This document shows, piece by piece, positions 1-6,637 of a DNA stretch of 7,016 nt; the first letter of the stretch is position 1; each line of letters starts with the position of its first letter. Origin of the DNA: JBBIOI01 sp037443425 (GTDB lineage: Bacteria > Desulfobacterota > BSN033 > UBA1163); NCBI GenBank assembly GCA_037443425.1, contig JBBIOI010000150.1:1-7016 (forward strand). The letters are read 5' to 3'. Below the pieces are notes generated by a model. The model was not told where the DNA came from, ran no database searches, and saw only the letters and a list, made by a program, of their open reading frames with translations. Position numbers and translations under genes: made by a program.

Positions 1-775
1 CCTTATTTCAGGATGGCTTATCATAAACTATGGTTGGCGTTCTGCATACGAAATACTGGGAATTATTACTCTGGCAGGAATTATTGCAGGAGGATGTTTA
101 TTAAGAAGAGATCCTAAGGAGATGAACGAATTACCGGATGGAGAAATATTATATCAGCATAATAAAAAAAGAGAGAATTCAAGTTTTAAGGAAATTAATA
201 TCCCTTTTCGAAAGGCATTTTTAACAAGACAATTCTGGATGATTGCTGGACTCTATTTTATTTTTGGTTTCTGTAGAACTACATTCCTCGCCCATATAGC
301 TGCACACGTTCAAGATTTAGGATTTTCACTAAAAGATGGGGCGAATATTCTTGCCTGTACAACAGGTGCGAGTATGTTTGGAAGGGTAGGAATGGGACGC
401 ATTGCTGATAAAATAGGAAATCGTAAGGCTTTCATGATAAGTTTTGCCTTTACTGCAGTTAGCCTGTTTCTTGGATTAATTGCTAAGAACTTATGGATTT
501 TATATCTATTTTCAATTTTGTTCGGATTTGGATGGGGAAATCAGGCAGTTCTTAGGGTTTCTTTAGCATCCGAGGTATTTGGAATTAACTCTCTTGGCTT
601 AATAATGGGGATTTTAGTTTTTTCCGAATCAGGTGCAGCTACCTTTGGTTCATTCTTTGCCGGCTATATATTCGATAAGTTCAATAGCTATGATCCTGTT
701 TTTATAATGGGTATTGTTATCTCACTTATCGGTACAATATTAGCCTGGGCATTAAAACCTTTAACAACAGATTGA
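1..775 (+). CDS. MFS transporter, C-terminal half (5' partial)
   Basis: The frame is open from base 2 to the TGA at 773-775, so the gene enters from upstream; the ATG at 122 is internal, because conserved transporter sequence (SGWLIINYGWRSAYE) precedes it in frame. The 257 visible residues hold about seven hydrophobic segments, matching helices 6-12 of a 12-helix major facilitator. A hydrophilic central loop (about bases 105-215) separates the halves. Bases 380-427 encode GRVGMGRIADKIGNRK, the family's cytoplasmic GRxxxGxxaDrxGxR loop motif, here between helices 8 and 9. The protein should be an inner-membrane secondary transporter; the style resembles monocarboxylate or oxalate/formate-type MFS members, but the substrate is not readable. 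A hairpin follows 35 bases after the stop, so it is probably transcribed separately from the ABC operon. Family call is firm; substrate unknown. Confidence 0.9.
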   Translation, partial: LISGWLIINYGWRSAYEILGIITLAGIIAGGCLLRRDPKEMNELPDGEILYQHNKKRENSSFKEINIPFRKAFLTRQFWMIAGLYFIFGFCRTTFLAHIAAHVQDLGFSLKDGANILACTTGASMFGRVGMGRIADKIGNRKAFMISFAFTAVSLFLGLIAKNLWILYLFSILFGFGWGNQAVLRVSLASEVFGINSLGLIMGILVFSESGAATFGSFFAGYIFDKFNSYDPVFIMGIVISLIGTILAWALKPLTTD

Positions 776-810
776 GTGCTATCGGAATAAATTATTAATT
801 TTTTTCTTAA

Positions 811-836
811 GGTAAGCCCTTGTGGCTTACCGTTTT
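811..836 (+). terminator. Probable terminator of the MFS gene
   Basis: A perfect 8-bp stem (GGTAAGCC at 811-818 with GGCTTACC at 824-831) encloses a 5-base loop, CTTGT, and is followed by GTTTTC. It lies 35 bases past the MFS stop. The stem is good but the T tract is short (four T after one G), so termination may be partial. In the opposite direction no T tract follows the stem. The loop is complementary to that of the next hairpin at 854-872. Confidence 0.55.
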
Positions 837-853
837 CGGTATTACAGCTTTTA

Positions 854-872
854 GTAAGGGACAAGCCCTTAC
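854..872 (+). repeat. Second hairpin, loop complementary to the first
   Basis: GTAAGGG (854-860) and CCCTTAC (866-872) form a perfect 7-bp inverted repeat around the loop ACAAG. That loop is the exact reverse complement of CTTGT, the loop of the hairpin 22 bases upstream. No T tract follows, so it is not a classical terminator. Both hairpins also share the word AAGCCCTT (814-821 and 863-870). It could be part of a folded 3' UTR or of the leader region of the ABC operon. Confidence 0.5.
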
Positions 873-963
873 CCCACGCGTCTTACTATGACAATCTTGA
901 ATCGCTCAATTTAGATAGAGGTATTCAGTCGAAGGATTTTCATCTGACCTCTGATTTTAATAT

Positions 964-991
964 TTGACAATATAAACAAAAATTTGTTAAT
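964..991 (+). promoter_or_regulatory. Candidate sigma-70 promoter of the ABC operon
   Basis: TTGACA at 964-969 is a perfect -35 box. GTTAAT at 986-991, after a 16-base spacer, matches TATAAT at four of six positions. The -35 is convincing but the -10 is mediocre, so the promoter may need an activator, or the true -10 may lie elsewhere in this AT-rich tract. Confidence 0.4.
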
Positions 992-1074
992 TTCACATAA
1001 AAATAGAATCTGTTCGATAAAGATTTCTCCGCTACGGCTTAATATAAATTTTTAAATCCAAAAATAAAATTTAT

Positions 1075-1084
1075 AGGGAGGAGG
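1075..1084 (+). promoter_or_regulatory. Strong Shine-Dalgarno of the binding-protein gene
   Basis: AGGGAGGAGG ends 8 bases before the ATG at 1093. It is by far the best ribosome-binding site in the operon, as expected for a binding protein made in excess over its membrane partners, and it fixes the start codon. Confidence 0.85.
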
Positions 1085-1092
1085 ACAATAAA

Positions 1093-2418
1093 ATGGAATC
1101 AATAGTAAAAAATGAATTAAATAGAAGGGATTTTTTAAAGAAGGTAGGCATTGGGCTGGTTTCATTATCTGCTACGGGGACTATACCTAAAAGGATTTAT
1201 GCACAAAAAAAGGCACCTATAAAGATTGGGGTATCTATTTCTCTTACTGGATCAATGGCACGTGAAGGAGAGTTAGAAATGGGCGGCTACAAGCTCTGGG
1301 GAAAGATCATAAATGAAAGGGGTTGCACATTTGGCGAAGTTGAAAAACTTGGGTGCCCAGGCCCTGGCCTTCTTGGAAGAAGGGTTGAGTTTATAGTTTA
1401 TGATGATAAAAGTGATCCAAGTGAGTCAAATAAATTAGTTAGAAGACTTATTGTTTCAGACAAGGTTGATTTAATTTTAGGGCCATATGGAAGTCCAGCT
1501 TCTAATGCTATTGCTCCACTTGCAGAAGAATATAAGATCCCGATTATCACCCCACTGGCAAATGCCCCAGTGATATGGGAAGGAAAGAGGCGTGAGTGGT
1601 TTGTTGGCATCCTTCCACCTGCCTGGAAGAATCTTTACGGATGTCTAATGATTGGAAAGGAGAAAGGTGCAAAGAGCGTTGCCTTCATCTATTCTGATAC
1701 CCCATTTCCAATTGGTGCATGTAGACCCCTTATTGCAAAGGCGAAAGAGATGGGAATGGAAGTTGTCCTCGACGAAGCCTATCCAAAGGAGACCGCAGAT
1801 TGGGAGCCTATCATGTCTAAGGCATGGTCAAAGAGACCTGATATGATTCTGGGAGGAGGTTATCTGCCTGATTCGATTGGGCTGATGAAAGCAGCTAAGG
1901 CTGTAAATGCTACACCAAAGTTATTTGGATTCCTTGTAGGCCCTGCGATTTCGGATTTTGCAAACTCCTTAAAAAGTGATGCAGCTTACGTAACGGGTGA
2001 AACCTTCTGGGAACCTTTTGTTAATACACCAGGAAATCGGGAATTTTACAGTGCATATGTAAAGGAATATAATAAACAGCCATCATATCATGCAGCTGCT
2101 GGATTTGCTGCAGGTCAAATACTTGAACGGGCGATAAAGGAATTGGGAAGCATCGATGACAAAAAGGCATTGCGAGACAAATTATATTCTATCAAAACCA
2201 CGACCATATTTGGTGAATATGAAGTAAATCCACTTGGGCACCCTGATTCTGGCTGGCAGATCGGGAAGACTACAAATCTCATTCAATGGCAAAAGGCTTC
2301 GGGCAAGAGATTACTTCCAAATCAGGTTGTGATTGAAGGAATGGTTAAAGAGATTGTATATCCAAAGGAAGCTAAGACTGCAGATGTCATCTACCCATTT
2401 CCAGGGTGGGGAAAATAG
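1093..2418 (+). CDS. Tat-exported ABC transporter substrate-binding protein (LivK-like, Peripla_BP_6 type)
   Basis: This periplasmic receptor should capture the solute and deliver it to the LivH/LivM channel. The N-terminus carries a twin-arginine signal, NRRDFLKK (residues 10-17), then a mildly hydrophobic stretch and a likely cleavage site after KRIYA (residue 37). The mature protein begins KIGVSISLTGSM, the usual first strand and ligand-binding turn of type I binding proteins, followed by VYDDKSDP (about 102-109), LILGPYGSPAS (about 127-137) and IPIITP (149-154). At 441 residues it is longer than classical LivK (about 370). Part of the excess is an insertion around residues 77-94 with Cys78 and Cys88, where relatives usually have a short Gly-rich turn. 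It is the first gene of the operon; a stem-loop follows before livH. The fold and role are secure. The ligand is not identifiable: leucine-type amino acids, amides, urea or aromatic acids are all possible. Confidence 0.92.
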   Translation: MESIVKNELNRRDFLKKVGIGLVSLSATGTIPKRIYAQKKAPIKIGVSISLTGSMAREGELEMGGYKLWGKIINERGCTFGEVEKLGCPGPGLLGRRVEFIVYDDKSDPSESNKLVRRLIVSDKVDLILGPYGSPASNAIAPLAEEYKIPIITPLANAPVIWEGKRREWFVGILPPAWKNLYGCLMIGKEKGAKSVAFIYSDTPFPIGACRPLIAKAKEMGMEVVLDEAYPKETADWEPIMSKAWSKRPDMILGGGYLPDSIGLMKAAKAVNATPKLFGFLVGPAISDFANSLKSDAAYVTGETFWEPFVNTPGNREFYSAYVKEYNKQPSYHAAAGFAAGQILERAIKELGSIDDKKALRDKLYSIKTTTIFGEYEVNPLGHPDSGWQIGKTTNLIQWQKASGKRLLPNQVVIEGMVKEIVYPKEAKTADVIYPFPGWGK

Positions 2419-2447
2419 ATATTCATATATCCCTTGAAAAATAGATC

Positions 2448-2488
2448 TACCCTTCGCCTCTAATATAAGGTAGGAGAGGTGAGGGGTA
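2448..2488 (+). promoter_or_regulatory. Intercistronic stem-loop covering the livH GTG start
   Basis: Bases 2448-2461 (TACCCTTCGCCTCT) pair with 2475-2488 (AGAGGTGAGGGGTA) over 14 bp with two G-U wobbles and no mismatch; the loop is 2462-2474. No T tract follows on the plus strand, so it is not a simple terminator. The 3' arm contains the GTG at 2479-2481, while the AAGG Shine-Dalgarno lies in the loop. Such stems between a binding-protein gene and its permease genes can protect the upstream mRNA or reduce permease translation; that role is inference here. Confidence 0.6.
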
Positions 2489-3360
2489 AAAACTATATTC
2501 ATAAATTTATGCTTAATTTCGTTGAGATTTTTATTCGAGGTTTGATGCTTGGATCTGTTTATGCCCTAGTGGGGATGGGTCTAACGTTAGTATGGGGTGT
2601 TGTTGGAATTGTGAATATCGCCCATGGGGAATTTGTAATGCTCGGTGCGTATTTTGCCTTCTGGGCCTTCAGCCTCCTTAAAATAAATCCCATGATCTCA
2701 GTAGTTATGTCACTCCCAATCTTCTTTATTGCTGGGATGTTGATTCATCATCGAATAACAGAACGGCTTTTAAAAGAACATGAGTTATCTTCATTGATAC
2801 TGACCTTTGGTTTATCAATCTTAATATGGAATTCTGCTCAATTTCTTTGGACAAACACCTATAGATCTATCCCATATCTAACAGGGAATCTACCCTTATT
2901 TGGGTTTGTTTTAGGTAAAGGAAAAACCGTATCATTTGGTCTGGCCATAGGGATTACTTTAGCACTGTTTCTCTTTCTGAAATACTCAAACTGGGGTAAG
3001 GCAATAAGGGCAACCTCTCAGAATCCTGAGGTTGCACTTGTTTGTGGTATTGATACGAAAAAGATGAGGATGATTACATTTGGATTGGGAATTGCCCTTG
3101 CGGGAGTAGCGGGATCCATTGTTAGCCTTCAATGGGTTATCTCTCCACAGATGGGAACAAGTTATGCCTCAAAGGCCTTTGCCATAGTAGTTCTGGGCGG
3201 ATTGGGAAATATTCAAGGAGCACTTGTTGGTGGTTTGATTATTGGGGTTTTGGAGGCCCTCGTAACTCAATATATGAGTGCAAAGATGGCACAGATTATT
3301 CCGGCCATAACTATACTATTTATACTGCTTCTAAAACCGACAGGATTGTTTAAGAGATGA
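2479..3360 (+). CDS. livH: Branched-chain-amino-acid-type ABC permease LivH
   Basis: This is one of two inner-membrane channel subunits of the importer, 293 residues and strongly hydrophobic with about eight membrane segments. Family signatures are clear: RGLMLGSVYALVGMGLTLVWG then VNIAHGEFVMLGAY near the N-terminus, the cytoplasmic ATPase-contact segment AIRATSQNPEVALVCGID (175-192), and AFAIVVLGGLGNIQGALVGG (233-252). The C-terminus LLLKPTGLFKR is typical. The start is uncertain. GTG 2479 has AAGG 8 bases upstream but sits inside a 14-bp stem. ATG 2509 (residue 11) gives the more usual LivH N-terminus but has no Shine-Dalgarno at normal distance. The last four bases overlap the livM start (ATGA), so translation is probably coupled. 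The gene is intact. Confidence 0.92.
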   Translation: MRGKNYIHKFMLNFVEIFIRGLMLGSVYALVGMGLTLVWGVVGIVNIAHGEFVMLGAYFAFWAFSLLKINPMISVVMSLPIFFIAGMLIHHRITERLLKEHELSSLILTFGLSILIWNSAQFLWTNTYRSIPYLTGNLPLFGFVLGKGKTVSFGLAIGITLALFLFLKYSNWGKAIRATSQNPEVALVCGIDTKKMRMITFGLGIALAGVAGSIVSLQWVISPQMGTSYASKAFAIVVLGGLGNIQGALVGGLIIGVLEALVTQYMSAKMAQIIPAITILFILLLKPTGLFKR

Positions 3361-4307
3361 AAAATATGTTTTTAAAAAAAATGAAATTTTGGTTAATAAT
3401 CTTTTTTTTAATGACCTTTCTCATCCTTTTCCCTCTTTTTGCATCAGACTACTGGGTAACACTTCTTGTTCTCATCTTAATCTTTAGTGTTTATGCCTCG
3501 GGCTGGAATCTATTTTCAGGGCTTACAGGCTATACAAATTTTGGTCTTGCATGGTTTATTGGAGTGAGTGGATATGTAAGCAGTTTATTGATTGCGGACT
3601 ATAAATTTCCATGGATCTTTGCTTGGCCAATTGGGGCTTTTTTTGTTAGTCTTGTTTCATCTGGAGTTGGATATATCTTATTAAGGATCAAAGGGGTATA
3701 TTTTGCTATTTCTATGGTTGCATTAACTGAAGGAACAAGGGAACTATTTGGGACGAGTTTTTTAGAGCCCATTACCCATGGAGGAAAGGGAGTTCCTTTT
3801 GTTGCAGGTATAAAGCTTTCAACACTTTACTGGTCAATCCTTGCCTGGGCGTTTATAACAGTGGTTTTGTGTTATAAAATTACAAACTCTAAATTTGGCC
3901 TAAGGCTTATGGCAATCCGTGAAGATGAACTGGCTTCAGAAACACTCGGCGTAAATACGACAAAAGACAAAATCATTGCCTTCGTCCTTAGCGCCTTTAT
4001 TGTTGGCTTTGGAGGTGCAATCCATTGTACTTACCAGAATTACATTGATCCAAACTACGCCTTTAATATTCAACTTACTCTTACCCCTATTGTAATGGTC
4101 TTATTTGGAGGAGTTGGAACGGTCTTTGGTCCACTCATTGGTGCAACTTTATTTACATTTATACATGAGATACTCTGGGCAGAATTGACCGATCTTTATA
4201 TGGCTATATTTGGAGGGTTATTGATGATCTTGATACTGTTTTTCCCTCAAGGAATCCTTGGCTGGATGAAAGAGAAAGGTATTTTACCAAGGACAAGAAA
4301 GATATAA
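3357..4307 (+). CDS. livM: Branched-chain-amino-acid-type ABC permease LivM
   Basis: This is the second channel subunit, forming the membrane pore with LivH. At 316 residues it is a normal short-form LivM with a hydrophobic N-terminus and about eight to ten membrane segments. Recognisable blocks are GWNLFSGLTGYTNFG (49-63; relatives have a similar GLNLxxGxxGxxxLG), the ATPase-contact segment LMAIREDELASETLGVN (184-200), and FGGVGTVFGPLIGA (250-263) before the last helices. It ends FFPQGILGWMKEKG with a short basic tail. The ATG shares the sequence ATGA with the livH stop and no separate ribosome-binding site is needed; a second in-frame ATG lies at 3366. The livG ATG follows 2 bases after its stop. 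It has no odd features. Confidence 0.92.
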   Translation: MKNMFLKKMKFWLIIFFLMTFLILFPLFASDYWVTLLVLILIFSVYASGWNLFSGLTGYTNFGLAWFIGVSGYVSSLLIADYKFPWIFAWPIGAFFVSLVSSGVGYILLRIKGVYFAISMVALTEGTRELFGTSFLEPITHGGKGVPFVAGIKLSTLYWSILAWAFITVVLCYKITNSKFGLRLMAIREDELASETLGVNTTKDKIIAFVLSAFIVGFGGAIHCTYQNYIDPNYAFNIQLTLTPIVMVLFGGVGTVFGPLIGATLFTFIHEILWAELTDLYMAIFGGLLMILILFFPQGILGWMKEKGILPRTRKI

Positions 4308-4309
4308 AA

Positions 4310-5029
4310 ATGGGAAAAGGCATTATGGGACCAATTTTAAAAGTTGAAAATGTTGTAAAAAAATTTGGTGAAGTTATTGCACTTGATCACTGTTCGTTTT
4401 CAATTGAATATGGTTCTATCACAGGACTAATAGGACCAAATGGGGCAGGAAAAACAACACTTTTTAATTTAATAACAGGCATCCTTTCTCCTGATTCAGG
4501 AAAGATATATTTTAAAGGAGAAGACATTACGGGGAAAAAACCTTATGAGATTGCGCGAAAGGGAATTGGTCGAACATACCAGATAGTAAGAATATTCCCC
4601 AAAATGACCCTTCTTGAAAATCTCATTGTCGTAGGAAAAGAAGGCGAAAGAAAGACAATCGAGAAGGCAATGAAACTTCTTCACCTGATAAAGCTATCAG
4701 ATAAAAAAGATGATTATGCTTCTGATCTTTCTTTCGGGCAGCAGAAACTCCTTTCGCTTGCTCAGGTTTTGATGCTTGACTCAGACCTCATTCTCCTTGA
4801 TGAACCTGCTGCAGGGATTAATCCAACACTCCAAAATGAACTTATGGAGTTGATTCATAAACTAAATGAAGAAGGAAAAACCTTTATTATAGTAGAACAT
4901 GACATGAAACTCATTATGGGACACTGTCAGAATGCAATTGCCCTAAATTATGGCCAGAAGATAGCAGAAGGGAGTTGCAGTCTGATCGAGAAGGATGAAA
5001 GACTACTTGAACACTATTTTGGGAAATAA
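4310..5029 (+). CDS. livG: ABC transporter ATP-binding protein LivG
   Basis: This cytoplasmic ATPase pairs with LivF to power the importer. All nucleotide-binding motifs are present: Walker A GPNGAGKTT (42-50), Q-loop Gln91 in RTYQIVRIF, signature LSFGQQ (140-145), Walker B LILLDEP (160-166), D-loop AAGIN (167-171) and switch His197 in VEHDM. LivG rather than LivF is indicated by YQ at the Q-loop, His at the switch and the LNYGQKIAEG tail. At 239 residues it is shorter than the roughly 255 usual; the missing length is in the helical region between ENL (103-105) and the signature. The true start may be ATG 4325 (residue 6), which follows GGGAAAAGG at 4 bases and gives MGPILKVENV; ATG 4310 has no evident Shine-Dalgarno but is 2 bases after the livM stop, suiting coupled translation. 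Confidence 0.93.
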   Translation: MGKGIMGPILKVENVVKKFGEVIALDHCSFSIEYGSITGLIGPNGAGKTTLFNLITGILSPDSGKIYFKGEDITGKKPYEIARKGIGRTYQIVRIFPKMTLLENLIVVGKEGERKTIEKAMKLLHLIKLSDKKDDYASDLSFGQQKLLSLAQVLMLDSDLILLDEPAAGINPTLQNELMELIHKLNEEGKTFIIVEHDMKLIMGHCQNAIALNYGQKIAEGSCSLIEKDERLLEHYFGK

Positions 5030-5031
5030 AT

Positions 5032-5757
5032 ATGGAAAGAAAAAATGGATTTATATTAAATGTAGATACTCTTGTCTCGGGCTATGGAAAGATGGAGATC
5101 CTGCATGGGGTTTCAATCTCTGTAAATGAAGGAGAGATAGTATCACTTATCGGCCCAAATGGAGCCGGCAAATCCACTGTTCTTAAGGCAATTGCTGGGA
5201 TTCTGAGGGTATATTCGGGTAAGATTATATTTTTAAATGAAGATATCACAAATCTACCAACTCATATTATTGTTGAAAAAGGACTCTCATTTAATCCACA
5301 AGGAAGGGTTGTATTTCCTGATATGACAGTTCAAGAACATCTCGACATGGGTGCCTGGACGATTAGAAATCGAAACGAAAAGGAGATAGCTCTTGAAAGG
5401 ATTTACAGTCTATTTCCGTGGCTTAGCGAGAGAAGAAAGAGAAAGGCAAGCGAGATGAGTGGAGGAGAACAGCAGATGCTCTCGTTGGCAAGGGCTTTAA
5501 TGATAAAACCAAAGCTTCTGCTTCTTGACGAACCTTCACTCGGACTCTCACCTAAATGGGTTAAGACATTATTCGAGAAAATCCTTGAGATTAAAGAATC
5601 TGGCGTCCCATGCCTGATAGTAGAACAGAAGGCTGCTTTGAGTCTTGAATACTCTGATTATGCTTATGTACTTGAGATGGGAAATAATCGTTATGAAGGG
5701 AAGGGAAAGGATCTTTTAGAGAACCCTGAGGTTCGCCGTCTTTACCTTGGAGGATAA
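5032..5757 (+). CDS. livF: ABC transporter ATP-binding protein LivF
   Basis: This is the second ATPase, the partner of LivG. Motifs: Walker A GPNGAGKST (41-49), Q-loop Gln90 in NPQGRVVFPDMTV, a textbook signature MSGGEQQ (142-148), Walker B LLLLDEP (162-168) and D-loop SLGLSP (169-174). The switch position reads VEQ (Gln199) instead of VEH, which is normal for LivF. The asparagine common after it (VEQN) is Lys here. The 241-residue length and the ending NPEVRRLYLGG are normal. It starts 2 bases after the livG stop with no clear ribosome-binding site of its own, so it is probably translated by coupling. It is the last gene of the operon; no good terminator follows, and the remains of a convergent gene begin 4 bases after its stop. 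Confidence 0.93.
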   Translation: MERKNGFILNVDTLVSGYGKMEILHGVSISVNEGEIVSLIGPNGAGKSTVLKAIAGILRVYSGKIIFLNEDITNLPTHIIVEKGLSFNPQGRVVFPDMTVQEHLDMGAWTIRNRNEKEIALERIYSLFPWLSERRKRKASEMSGGEQQMLSLARALMIKPKLLLLDEPSLGLSPKWVKTLFEKILEIKESGVPCLIVEQKAALSLEYSDYAYVLEMGNNRYEGKGKDLLENPEVRRLYLGG

Positions 5758-5760
5758 TAT

Positions 5761-6310
5761 CTACTTTTTTGAATTTATCATCCTTTTATAGATTCCTATC
5801 AGCTCAACCCTATCAATTATATGCCCTTCCATAGCTTCTCAAGTTCAGACTTTGTTGAAGATCGGTCGATCTGGAGATGAGTATCTAAGGCATAAATCCT
5901 AAATACATATCTATTCTATGAGCCCTTCTTGGTGGACAAGGCCCGCTGTAATTGTTCTTCTTGAAACCGTTTAAACCCACTATGGCACCTTCAGGTATTG
6001 AATTTTCTTTGATCTCTTTTATATTCGGATTGATATTCCATAGTATCCAATGGACATAAGAACCCTTGGGTGCATCTATGTCATCAAAAACAATGGCCAG
6101 AGACTTTGTCTCTTTTGGAATATTTTCAATTTTGAGCGGAGGATTAATATTTAAACCATCACAGGTGTATTTGGATGGTATATTAGTATTATTTTGAAAG
6201 GCAGCACTTGAAACTTTTAGGCCCTTCTTTGCAAGTTCCTCAGCAAAGCCCTGAGGATTGAGAAGGATTAATAAGTAACAAATCCAAATAAGAAATTTAA
6301 TTGCTTTCAT
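5761..6310 (-). pseudogene. Frameshifted PEBP-family (YbhB/YbcL, Raf-kinase-inhibitor-like) exported protein
   Basis: The intact part (6310 down to about 5915) encodes a signal peptide (cleavage likely after NPQGFA, residue 23) and the N-terminal three quarters of a PEBP domain: YTCDGLNINPPLKI (48-61), DDIDAP (76-81), HWILWNI (87-93) and YSGPCPP (121-127). After AHR (130-132) this frame gives nine unrelated residues and stops at 5885. The expected continuation, RYVFRIYALDT, lies in a second frame from 5912 downward. The last block, AMEGHIIDRVELIGIYKR, lies in a third frame from 5835 downward, ending at TAG 5761-5763. A tandem 5-base duplication (5910-5919) and loss of one G near 5835 explain both shifts. 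Undoing them gives exactly 182 codons, a normal size. Bacterial members have a phosphatidylethanolamine-binding-protein fold and mostly unknown function. Sequencing error could explain the 1-base loss but less easily the duplication. Confidence 0.85.
5910..5919 (-). repeat. 5-bp tandem duplication that breaks the PEBP gene
   Basis: TCTATTCTAT on the plus strand is ATAGAATAGA in the gene's direction, two tandem copies of ATAGA. Removing one copy joins AHR directly to RYVF/RIYALDT as in PEBP relatives. A slipped-strand duplication is the simplest cause. Confidence 0.8.
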
Positions 6311-6317
6311 GAACTAA

Positions 6318-6346
6318 ACTATAAAACTAAAACATTAAGATTTCAA
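6318..6346 (-). promoter_or_regulatory. Promoter of the PEBP pseudogene, with almost no leader
   Basis: Read on the minus strand, TTGAAA (6346-6341) and TATAGT (6323-6318) each match the sigma-70 consensus at five of six positions, with an ideal 17-base spacer. The -10 box ends 7 bases before the ATG at 6310, so transcription should begin at or next to the start codon. No Shine-Dalgarno precedes the ATG, consistent with a leaderless mRNA. The promoter looks intact although the gene is broken. Confidence 0.55.
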
Positions 6347-6405
6347 TCTATAAAATTCTTCCCTTATCTTAAGGGGGGGAGATATGGAGGGGTTAACTAC
6401 TTCAG

Positions 6406-6446
6406 GACTTTTTCAGAGATCTCTCACAGAGAGCCTTGAAAAAGTC
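6406..6446. repeat. Palindromic repeat (REP-like hairpin)
   Basis: GACTTTTTCA (6406-6415) and TGAAAAAGTC (6437-6446) are a perfect 10-bp inverted repeat. Inside it is a second stem, TCTCT (6420-6424) with AGAGA (6428-6432), closing a 3-base loop. AGAGATCTCT (6415-6424) is itself a perfect 10-bp palindrome, so the left part can fold in more than one way. No T tract follows in either direction. Its size and nested symmetry resemble small intergenic palindromic elements, but whether it recurs in the genome cannot be seen here. Confidence 0.55.
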
Positions 6447-6637
6447 TTTGATTAGACTGGGGAGATAGGGTTCAAAACCCTTTGGATGCGAGCTTTTAAT
6501 GATTAAATTGCTAACAATCGCTTTAGAAAAAACCCAACTATTTAAAGGGGATTAATCAATATTGCTAATCTAATAAAGGTATCCGCTCGAAGGCTTTTTC
6601 ACCCCACCTTCCCATTTATGAAAGAATTTTTAAATAG

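Larger units (their letters stand above)
776..1092. other. Gene-free region between the MFS gene and the ABC operon
   Basis: No plausible coding frame is seen in these 317 bases. The first third holds the two hairpins described separately. A weak interrupted inverted repeat (AGAGGT 917-922 with ACCTCT 947-952) follows, then an AT-rich stretch with a candidate promoter at 964-991 and a strong Shine-Dalgarno at 1075-1084. If that promoter is used, the 5' UTR is about 95 bases. A short dyad, AACAAA-AA-TTTGTT (975-988), lies between the two promoter boxes and could be an operator, but it is AT-rich and may be chance. Confidence 0.6.

Noticed and set aside
122..124. ATG as the start of the MFS protein.
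   Set aside because: Transporter-like sequence continues in frame upstream to the window edge, so the codon is internal.
1398..1610. Antisense open frame of 70 codons inside the binding-protein gene.
   Set aside because: It is a shadow of a well-supported gene, with no ribosome-binding site or recognisable domain. Similar short frames at 1652-1846, 2311-2502, 3132-3353 and 4496-4684 were dismissed for the same reason.
4727..4744. Non-canonical signature LSFGQQ in LivG.
   Set aside because: LivG proteins commonly have an aromatic residue in place of the first Gly of LSGGQ; the motif is functional in the family.
5617..5634. Gln instead of His at the switch position of LivF (VEQ).
   Set aside because: LivF-type ATPases normally have Gln here, so it is not a defect.
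6443..6490. A tRNA-like segment: TAGGG-TTCAAAA-CCCTT resembles a T-arm.
   Set aside because: The downstream bases have no matching 5' acceptor strand upstream, and no D-arm or anticodon arm can be drawn at the right distances.
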